From positions 1-6,064 of the forward strand of contig JAEYPY010000277.1 of assembly GCA_023410295.1 (NCBI GenBank): DNA of 6,064 nt, given 5' to 3'. The position numbers and the translations under genes were made by a program. The notes beneath the pieces are model-generated. The model had not been told where the DNA came from, did no database searches, and saw only the letters and a list, made by a program, of their open reading frames with translations. Position 1 is the first letter of the stretch. Every line of letters begins with the position of its first letter. This DNA is from Pseudomonadota bacterium (GTDB lineage Bacteria; Pseudomonadota; Alphaproteobacteria; Caulobacterales; Aquidulcibacteraceae). Positions 1 through 4,829 of this stretch are shown here, in pieces.

Positions 1-917
1 CGCCTGCGCCGCCGCGGCGCGTCGAGCCGCCTGTCGCGCCGCCGCCAATTACTGCGCCCGTTGGACGCGCCGCGCCCGCCACCGCGCCAAGCGCGCCCGC
101 GGCCGCGACAGCATTCGCACCAAAGAAGCTGCGTCGCGGCACGCCTGAACTGGTGCGCATCGTTGTGCACCAGCCGAAAGACCTGAACGCGGTGATCAAG
201 GCGGCCAAGAAGATCGATCCGCGCACTGACGCCGCGCCGAGCGGGATGAGCATCGGCGATGTGGCGCTCGGCGCCAGCATCGGCATCGCACTCGAAGTGC
301 GCGGCGCCGCGTGCGATGGCGCGTTGCAGCGCCGCACATGGGCCGGCGAGCCGATCGACTTCGCGTTCTCGGTCGAAGCCGACCCGAGCGTGAAGCAGGT
401 CGTGCTGTTAGCGCGCGTTTTCATCAATGACGCGCAAATCGGCGTGCTTGCTTTCACCCGCAACGTCTCCGGACCGGCGAAGAAGCCGCACTCGCTCGGC
501 GACCGCGTTCGGCTGAAGCGCCACAAGCGCGTCTTCCTCTCCTATTCGAGCAAGGACCGCGAAAGCGTCGCCACCATCGCCACCGCCTACCAAATGGCCG
601 GCGTCGATCATTTTTGGGACCGCACCTCACTCAAGTCAGGCGAGACTTGGCACCCTCGCCTTCGCCGCGAGATCGACCGCGCCGATCTTTTCCACCTCTG
701 CTGGTCGCGTGCGGCGGCGGAGTCCGAATGGGTCAAAAAGGAAGCCGAGCACGCGATCACGCGCCGCAAGCGTCACAGCGGCAAGCCCGAGATCACCGTG
801 CAGATGCTGGATGGCCCGCCCTGGGCCAAGCATCCCGACGAGCTCGACAGCATCAATTTCGATGATTTCGTGCGCGCCGCGATCGTCGGCTACGCGCGCG
901 GCGACGGCTCCTCGTAA
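1..917 (+). CDS. TIR-domain protein with Pro/Ala-rich linker and beta-rich middle domain (5' partial)
   Basis: The reading frame is open from the left edge (first full codon at 3) to TAA at 915-917, giving 304 visible residues; the true start lies upstream. The GTG at 153 is internal, because the same frame continues unbroken before it. Visible residues 1-42 are almost all Pro/Ala, like an interdomain linker. Residues about 51-157 look like a beta-rich domain ending in a strand resembling IGVLAF. Residues about 175-260 form a TIR domain: RVFLSYSSKDRE (box 1), a BB-loop region SLKSGETW, then LFHLCWS and SEWVKKE. Glu247 (codon 741-743) aligns with the catalytic Glu of NAD-cleaving TIR enzymes such as SARM1. 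A similar beta-domain plus TIR layout, with an F-x-LCWS motif, is known to me from cyanobacterial and actinobacterial multidomain signalling proteins. NADase or scaffold activity is unproven, and the N-terminal partner domain is unseen. The 3' end overlaps the convergent flavoenzyme gene by 28 bases. Confidence 0.85.
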   Translation, partial: PAPPRRVEPPVAPPPITAPVGRAAPATAPSAPAAATAFAPKKLRRGTPELVRIVVHQPKDLNAVIKAAKKIDPRTDAAPSGMSIGDVALGASIGIALEVRGAACDGALQRRTWAGEPIDFAFSVEADPSVKQVVLLARVFINDAQIGVLAFTRNVSGPAKKPHSLGDRVRLKRHKRVFLSYSSKDRESVATIATAYQMAGVDHFWDRTSLKSGETWHPRLRREIDRADLFHLCWSRAAAESEWVKKEAEHAITRRKRHSGKPEITVQMLDGPPWAKHPDELDSINFDDFVRAAIVGYARGDGSS

Positions 918-2137
918 CCCAGGAACGCAAGCGCCTGTTCGGCGGCGGTGTAACCCGTCTCGAATGCGCCGTGCGCGGTCGAGTAGCGAGTGCGCGAGCA
1001 GGCTTCGCCGGCAAAGAAGAGCGGCGGCCTGGGCTCGGCCAACACTTGCCGCAGCTCCGCGCAGCCGGGCTTGGCATAGGAGTATGCGCCCATCGCGTGT
1101 GGATCGCGCGACCAGGCGGACGACGCGAGCGTGGTCAGCCGCGCGGGAAAAGCGGATCCCAGAATGCCCGCTAGTTCCTGCTTGGCGTAATCGGCCATCG
1201 CCTCTGTGCCAGCCTCTGCAAGGCCCCGCGCCAGCGAACCGCCGAAGTAAACCTCGATCAGCGGCTTACCCATCGGCCGTAAATGATACGAGCCCATGTC
1301 TTCGGTATCGAAGCGCGGGAAGAGATGGCCATCGACGGGAAATTCCTCGGGTTGCGCCAGCGCGAAATAGAGCTTCTCCGCAGCGCCGAGCGGCAGCGCA
1401 TGGGCGGCATCGATCTTGTCGGCGATTGCCGGTGTGAGGTTCAGCGCATCGAGACATGAGGTTGGCAGCGCCACGATGACGGCGCGCGCTTCGACGGCGC
1501 CGCGCGCACTCTCCACGCGCACGCGCGGGCCGCCGCAATCGACGCTCCGTGCCTCGACGCCAAGCTCCGCCGGCAGCCCATCGCCGAGCGCGGCGATTAG
1601 CGCGCCATAGCCCTCACGCACGCGCCAGTTCACCCCGGTATCTTCGTAGCGCGCATAGTCGCGCGCATCGATGCAATCGAGCGCGGCGCCGCTGATATAG
1701 GAGAAGACGGCGTTGATCATCGCACTCCAGCGGCCGCCCTCTTCGAGGTAAGCGCTCGCCGCGACTGGCGGGCCGTGTTCTGCCTCTTTGTCGATCCGCG
1801 CCTCGAAACGGGCGAATGCTTCGCCGAACGCGCGCTGCTCGGCGCCGCTGAGCGCCTGGTCGCCGGATTGGCGCTGCCATGGCGCCGGCGTCTTATCCAC
1901 CTCGAACGCGGGCATCGCCTCTGCGATCGCCGCAAGCACGTTCTTATCGGCCGAATGCATCCAGCCGCAGCCGAGGTCGAGCGCATGACCACTCTGCTGG
2001 ATCGTCAGCGCACGCCCGCCGATGCGCTCGCGCGCTTCGATCAGCAGAAATGACGCGCCGGACTTCGCCAGCCGACGGCCGGCGCCTATCCCGGCTGCGC
2101 CCGCGCCGAGCACGACGACGTCATAGAAACTGTCCAT
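890..2137 (-). CDS. FAD-dependent flavin amine oxidase family oxidoreductase
   Basis: This 415-residue protein belongs to the flavin-containing amine oxidoreductase family (MAO/polyamine oxidase/LSD fold), which oxidises C-N bonds using FAD and O2 or another acceptor. The N-terminus has the dinucleotide-binding motif VVLGAGAAGIGAGRRL (residues about 7-23), an acidic residue ending the second strand (LLIEAR, Glu34) and the GGR turn at 40-42. Lys255 in GAAEKLYFA sits where the family has its conserved flavin-facing lysine. WSRDPHAMGAYSYAKPG near 342-358 and FFAGEA (about 374-379), with a following HGAFETGYTAAEQA segment, form the usual C-terminal FAD-binding part. No signal peptide is visible, so it is probably cytoplasmic. 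I prefer ATG at 2135-2137, which puts the first strand directly after the start. An in-frame GTG at 2158 would add seven residues (MSALCWA). Neither start has a good Shine-Dalgarno. The substrate cannot be told from sequence. It stands alone, divergent from the tRNA and convergent with the TIR gene. Confidence 0.9.
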   Translation of the reverse strand: MDSFYDVVVLGAGAAGIGAGRRLAKSGASFLLIEARERIGGRALTIQQSGHALDLGCGWMHSADKNVLAAIAEAMPAFEVDKTPAPWQRQSGDQALSGAEQRAFGEAFARFEARIDKEAEHGPPVAASAYLEEGGRWSAMINAVFSYISGAALDCIDARDYARYEDTGVNWRVREGYGALIAALGDGLPAELGVEARSVDCGGPRVRVESARGAVEARAVIVALPTSCLDALNLTPAIADKIDAAHALPLGAAEKLYFALAQPEEFPVDGHLFPRFDTEDMGSYHLRPMGKPLIEVYFGGSLARGLAEAGTEAMADYAKQELAGILGSAFPARLTTLASSAWSRDPHAMGAYSYAKPGCAELRQVLAEPRPPLFFAGEACSRTRYSTAHGAFETGYTAAEQALAFLGYEEPSPRA

Positions 2138-2205
2138 GGCCCAGCATAACGCGCTCACCGCTCTTTCGGCGCCCGCCGCGCGATGCTAGGTGAGCCGGCC
2201 TCTAG

Positions 2206-2281
2206 GGGCGCGTAGCTCAATGGTTAGAGCCGGCCGCTCATAACGGTCTGGTTGCAGGTTCGAGTCCTGCCGCGCCCACCA
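2206..2281 (+). tRNA. tRNA with anticodon CAT (elongator Met or Ile2)
   Basis: A complete cloverleaf can be drawn. The acceptor GGGCGCG (2206-2212) pairs with CGCGCCC (2271-2277), followed by discriminator A and an encoded CCA (2279-2281). The D stem is GCTC/GAGC (2215-2218, 2227-2230) with an 8-nt loop. The anticodon stem GGCCG/CGGTC (2232-2236, 2244-2248) has one G-T pair and the loop CTCATAA, placing CAT at 2239-2241. The T stem is GCAGG/CCTGC with loop TTCGAGT. It is not an initiator: position 1 pairs with 72, and the anticodon stem lacks the three G-C pairs next to the loop. The 8-nt D-loop, variable loop TGGTT and C4-G69 pair recall E. coli Ile2 (ileX) more than metT. C34 may therefore be modified to lysidine and the tRNA read AUA. 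Automated tools would usually call it Met. The CAT call is firm; Met versus Ile2 is open. Confidence 0.95.
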
Positions 2282-2306
2282 CGCCTGCCTCGCAGACGCT
2301 CTTTTC
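2282..2306 (+). terminator. Weak intrinsic terminator-like hairpin after the tRNA
   Basis: Directly after the tRNA CCA, CTGC (2285-2288) and GCAG (2292-2295) pair around a CTC loop. The stem extends outward past a C-A mismatch by G2283-C2297 and C2282-G2298. It is followed by CTCTTTTCC, a short T-rich run. The stem is short and imperfect, so this is only a candidate for ending the tRNA transcript before the FGE gene. Apart from the tRNA and this hairpin I see nothing clear in 2159-2336; no convincing tRNA promoter hexamers could be placed. Confidence 0.35.
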
Positions 2307-2336
2307 CCTGCCCCCGTCCTATCGCATGCTGCGCGC

Positions 2337-3248
2337 ATGGGCGGCGCTTTCAAACTGACTTTCATCCCACTCGCTTGCTTGCTCGCCGCGTGCGGCGAGC
2401 AGCCGCTGCAGCGAGCCAGTGTTCAATGCCCCGCGTTCGAACTCGGCGCCGTGATTGACGTGCCTGCCGGGCGCGTCATCCGCGGCGAACATCGGCATGA
2501 GCCCGAAGAGCGTGTCGGCGGCGAAGGCGCCGTTGCGGCCTTCTCCATCGACGCGCATGAAGTGACGAACGCTCAGTTCGCCACCTTTGTTGAAGCGACT
2601 GGTTACGTCACCGTCGCAGAACAGCGCGGGCCGGATGGCAGGCCACTCGGCGCTGCTGTCTTCGACCGCACCGCCCGCGGCTGGCGCGTCGATCCAACCG
2701 CGAACTGGCGTCATCCCGACGGCGCCGACTCATCCATCGCCGGCAAGGACCGCTATCCTGTCGTCGCTGTCGCTTACGCAGACGCGGAGTCCTACGCCCG
2801 CTGGGCCGGACGGCGCTTGCCGACGGAGCATGAATGGGAGTTCGCTGCGCGCGGCGACGCGCCCGCTGCCGACGATGTACGCGCAGAAGCATACCGCGAT
2901 GGCGCGCCAGCCGCGAACACATGGCAAGGCGTTTTTCCGATCGCAGACACGGGTGAGGATGGCTTCGCCGGCCTGGCGCCCGTGGGCTGCTTCGCTGCAA
3001 ACGCACGCGGCGCTTACGACATGATCGGCAATGTCTGGGAGTGGACCAGCACGATCTACGAAGATGGCGCCCTCAGCGATCTAACGCGCGGCTATGGCGA
3101 GACGCCGCGCGTACTCAAAGGCGGCTCACAGCTGTGCGCCAGCAATTTCTGCTCACGCTTCCGCAGCGGCTCGCGTCAGCCAGGCGATCCGGGGCTCGGC
3201 ATGTCGCATATCGGCTTTCGGACGGTCGGGCCGGCTAGCGGCGGCTAA
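2337..3248 (+). CDS. Formylglycine-generating enzyme (SUMF1/FGE family), predicted lipoprotein
   Basis: FGE uses O2 and copper to oxidise the active-site Cys of type I sulfatases (C-x-P-S-R) to C-alpha-formylglycine. This 303-residue protein keeps the signatures of true FGEs, not just the broad SUMF1 fold: ANWRHPDGADSSI (about 122-134), WAGRRLPTEHEWEFAARG, NTWQGVF followed by DTGEDGF, MIGNVWEW, and KGGSQLCASNFCSRFRSGSR. Cys267 and Cys272 have the same five-residue spacing as the human catalytic pair Cys336/Cys341. The PWG-type segment that usually precedes ANxWQG is absent and replaced by an Ala/Asp-rich stretch (about 174-191). The N-terminus MGGAFKLTFIPLACLLAACG carries a lipobox (LAAC, Cys19), which predicts export and lipidation at the inner or outer membrane. 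The ATG at 2337 is chosen because it gives a proper signal peptide; no Shine-Dalgarno is evident. The 3' end overlaps the convergent tetR gene by 4 bases. The Cys-type sulfatase at 4830 is the obvious client. Confidence 0.93.
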   Translation: MGGAFKLTFIPLACLLAACGEQPLQRASVQCPAFELGAVIDVPAGRVIRGEHRHEPEERVGGEGAVAAFSIDAHEVTNAQFATFVEATGYVTVAEQRGPDGRPLGAAVFDRTARGWRVDPTANWRHPDGADSSIAGKDRYPVVAVAYADAESYARWAGRRLPTEHEWEFAARGDAPAADDVRAEAYRDGAPAANTWQGVFPIADTGEDGFAGLAPVGCFAANARGAYDMIGNVWEWTSTIYEDGALSDLTRGYGETPRVLKGGSQLCASNFCSRFRSGSRQPGDPGLGMSHIGFRTVGPASGG

Positions 3249-3817
3249 TAATCCACCAGCGCCGCAGCCAGCTGGCGCACGACGGCCGCGGCCTGTTTAG
3301 GCGAAAGCTTCTGCTCGCGCCGCAAGCGCCGCCATGACTCAAAGCTCAGCGCCAGATCGAGCGCATCGAGCTTCTGCGCCGCGACACGCTCCGGCAGCAC
3401 CGCGCGCAAGGTCTTGCGCTGCATCTGCGTCAGCTTCTCGTGTTCCTTTTGCAGGAAGGGCGACGCCGGCCGGCGCATATCGGCCACCGATTTCACCGGC
3501 AGCATGATCTCGAACATCTTCGCGCGACGGTCGACGATCTCATCGAGCTTCTCGCGCCAGGTCGTGCTGGCGAACGGCTCCAAGAACATCGGCGCAAGCT
3601 GCACCGCCATCAGCGTGTGGATCTCGCGGTAGACACCCTCCATGTCGTCGAACAAGCGAAACACGGTGCGCCGCCCTACGCCAGCCCGCTCCGCCACTTG
3701 ATCGGCGCTCGGCGACACTTCACCCTCGCGCACGAGTTCGATCATCGCCTCGGCAATGCGGCGTCGATTGGCGTCGGCGCGCGCGCGCCGGCCGTCGATC
3801 TGCTCCACCACGCTCAT
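3245..3817 (-). CDS. TetR/AcrR-family transcriptional regulator
   Basis: This 190-residue protein has the TetR plan. An N-terminal DNA-binding domain (about 13-60) contains a helix-turn-helix near SADQVAERAGVGRRTVFRLF (37-56), followed by an all-helical ligand and dimerisation domain. The start is ATG at 3815-3817. The frame is open further upstream, to 4030, but that part lies inside the dehalogenase gene in another frame and has the Arg-rich look of a shadow frame. The start overlaps the dehalogenase stop in the sequence ATGA (3814-3817) and has no clear Shine-Dalgarno, so translation is probably coupled to the upstream gene. As the second gene of a dehalogenase operon it likely represses its own operon. 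The palindrome at 4772-4788 is its best candidate operator, and a substrate or product of the neighbouring enzymes its likely ligand. Both are inferences. The 3' end overlaps the convergent FGE gene by 4 bases. Confidence 0.92.
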   Translation of the reverse strand: MSVVEQIDGRRARADANRRRIAEAMIELVREGEVSPSADQVAERAGVGRRTVFRLFDDMEGVYREIHTLMAVQLAPMFLEPFASTTWREKLDEIVDRRAKMFEIMLPVKSVADMRRPASPFLQKEHEKLTQMQRKTLRAVLPERVAAQKLDALDLALSFESWRRLRREQKLSPKQAAAVVRQLAAALVDY

Positions 3818-4719
3818 GGCGTGCGCTTGATGAACGCGTTGATCACGTCGGCGATCTGCTCGGGTTGATCTTCCTGCAGGAAGTGCCCGCCGCCCTTGAT
3901 CGTGGTGTGCTCCTGGTTGCGCGCGCCAGGCACGACGGATTGAAAGCGCGCCTCGCCGCCGCGGGTTATTGCGTCCTGATCGCTGAACGCTGTGAGGAAG
4001 GGCTTCTCGAACGCCTCCAGCACTTTCCACGCCGCCTTGTTCTCAGCCACTGACGCCATCTCCGGCTTAATCGGCACCAACGCGGGAAACTGCCGCGCGC
4101 CGGACTTGTAGCTCTCATCCGGAAATGGCGCGTCGTAAGCAGCCTTTTCCGCATCGGAGAGATCACGCACGCAGCCGCCATTGACGATGTTCGAGGTTGG
4201 AAACACCGGCACACCCTGGCTGAACTGAAGCCAAGCTTCGAACGCGGGGGTCGCGCCGCTGCCGGTGGGCAGCCCCGTGTTGGCGACAATTACGCGCGCA
4301 AACCGCTCCGGCATCGCGGTCACGAGACGAAGCCCGATAAGCCCACCCCAGTCTTGGCAGAAAAGTGTGATGCGGGTCAGGTCATTGGCGCGCAGCCACT
4401 CGCTCATCCACGCGACGTGGCGCTCGTACGTGTAGTCCTCGCGCGCTGCCGGCTTATCGGAGCGGCCAAAGCCGACGAGATCGGGCGCGACAATGCGATG
4501 ACCGGCGTCGGCAAGCCGCGCACCGATCTTGCGATAGAGGAACGACCAGGTCGGCTCACCGTGCATCAACAGCACGGGCCCCGCCGCGCGCGGACCTTCG
4601 TCGATCGCGGCGATGCGAAGCTTCGTCCCGTCCGCGTCGGTCACGTCGGTGTAGTGTGGCGCAAACGGAAAATCCGGCAGGTTGGCGAATCGATCGTCCG
4701 GCGTGCGCAGGATTTGCAT
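3814..4719 (-). CDS. Haloalkane dehalogenase, type I (DhlA/DhmA-like alpha/beta hydrolase)
   Basis: Haloalkane dehalogenases hydrolyse carbon-halogen bonds through an Asp-linked alkyl ester, releasing an alcohol and halide. This 301-residue protein has the usual length and order. HGEPTWSFLYRK (53-64) contains Glu55 of the oxyanion-hole region. FCQDWGG (120-126) carries nucleophile Asp123 and halide-binding Trp124. The cap segment FEAWLQFS gives Trp163, aligning with the second halide-binding Trp (Trp175) of Xanthobacter DhlA. YDAPFPDESYKSGARQFP (195-212) is a type I hallmark. AFSDQDAIT supplies the catalytic acid (Asp249, possibly Asp247), and GGGHFLQED gives His279. No signal peptide is seen, so it is cytoplasmic. 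The start at 4719 is supported by a Shine-Dalgarno, GAAAGG, 8 bases upstream. It is the first gene of an operon with tetR and is divergent from the sulfatase, across 110 bases. Fluoroacetate dehalogenases and epoxide hydrolases are relatives, but the second Trp and cap motifs favour this call. The native substrate is unknown. Confidence 0.88.
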   Translation of the reverse strand: MQILRTPDDRFANLPDFPFAPHYTDVTDADGTKLRIAAIDEGPRAAGPVLLMHGEPTWSFLYRKIGARLADAGHRIVAPDLVGFGRSDKPAAREDYTYERHVAWMSEWLRANDLTRITLFCQDWGGLIGLRLVTAMPERFARVIVANTGLPTGSGATPAFEAWLQFSQGVPVFPTSNIVNGGCVRDLSDAEKAAYDAPFPDESYKSGARQFPALVPIKPEMASVAENKAAWKVLEAFEKPFLTAFSDQDAITRGGEARFQSVVPGARNQEHTTIKGGGHFLQEDQPEQIADVINAFIKRTP

Positions 4720-4721
4720 CG

Positions 4722-4733
4722 GAAAGGCCTTTC
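4722..4733. repeat. Perfect 12-bp palindrome over the dehalogenase ribosome binding site
   Basis: GAAAGGCCTTTC reads the same on both strands. On the minus strand its GAAAGG half is the dehalogenase Shine-Dalgarno. A spacer-free palindrome folds poorly as RNA, so any role would more likely be protein binding. Chance is possible. Confidence 0.5.
4728..4733 (-). promoter_or_regulatory. Ribosome binding site of the haloalkane dehalogenase
   Basis: Read on the minus strand, GAAAGG lies 8 bases before the ATG at 4717-4719. This good Shine-Dalgarno match fixes the start of the dehalogenase. Confidence 0.6.
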
Positions 4734-4744
4734 ACGAAAATGCG

Positions 4745-4772
4745 TTGACCACCGCGAGGCGGCCGATATAGT
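4745..4772 (+). promoter_or_regulatory. Candidate sigma-70 promoter for the sulfatase
   Basis: TTGACC (4745-4750, -35) and TATAGT (4767-4772, -10) are separated by 16 bases. Transcription would start near 4779-4780, about 50 bases before the sulfatase ATG. The predicted start falls at the centre of the 17-bp palindrome, a typical place for repression. On the minus strand TATATC (4765-4770) could serve as a -10 for the dehalogenase operon, but the -35 region there (near 4788-4793) matches poorly. Confidence 0.55.
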
Positions 4773-4788
4773 GGCACTAAGAGTGCCA
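4772..4788. promoter_or_regulatory. 17-bp palindrome, candidate TetR operator
   Basis: TGGCACT-AAG-AGTGCCA is a perfect inverted repeat with 7-bp arms and a 3-base centre. It overlaps the last base of the -10 and the predicted start of the sulfatase promoter, and sits 53 bases upstream of the dehalogenase ATG. Size, symmetry and location in the intergenic region upstream of a tetR-containing operon fit a TetR-dimer site. Binding is inferred, not shown. Confidence 0.6.
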
Positions 4789-4798
4789 TTTTAATGGC
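4785..4798. repeat. Second palindrome overlapping the candidate operator
   Basis: GCCATT-TT-AATGGC is a perfect inverted repeat with 6-bp arms. It shares GCCA (4785-4788) with the right arm of the 17-bp palindrome, so the region holds three TGGC/GCCA half-sites in a row. It could be a second, mutually exclusive or cooperative, regulator site, or a small hairpin at the 5' end of the sulfatase mRNA. Confidence 0.45.
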
Positions 4799-4815
4799 GG
4801 GCGTCAAGCGCCTTC

Positions 4816-4824
4816 GGGGAGGAG
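4816..4824 (+). promoter_or_regulatory. Strong ribosome binding site of the sulfatase
   Basis: GGGGAGGAG contains a near-ideal Shine-Dalgarno ending 5 bases before the ATG at 4830-4832. It is the strongest ribosome site in the window and decides the sulfatase start. Confidence 0.8.
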
Positions 4825-4829
4825 CGGCC

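Noticed and set aside
1..125. GC-rich, repetitive-looking stretch as a DNA repeat
   Set aside because: It is explained by a Pro/Ala-rich coding linker (CCG, GCG, GCC codons), with no regular unit length.
153..155. GTG as start of the TIR gene
   Set aside because: The same frame is open to the window edge and encodes a plausible Pro/Ala linker, so the gene begins upstream.
709..1437. 242-codon plus-strand open frame
   Set aside because: It spans the end of the TIR gene and the antisense of the flavoenzyme, and its product is Arg/Ser/Pro-rich with no motif. It is a shadow frame.
3818..4030. N-terminal extension of the TetR frame to an upstream start
   Set aside because: The extension is in another frame of the dehalogenase gene, is Arg-rich and has no TetR similarity. 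The ATG at 3817 gives a normal 190-residue TetR.
4752..4762. Small inverted repeat CCGC-GAG-GCGG within the sulfatase promoter spacer
   Set aside because: Four-base GC arms are expected by chance at this base composition.
4772..4788. CIRCE-like heat-shock element (HrcA operator)
   Set aside because: GCACT/AGTGC halves recall CIRCE, but CIRCE has 9-bp arms with a 9-base spacer and flanks chaperone genes; here the spacer is 3 bases and no chaperone gene is near.
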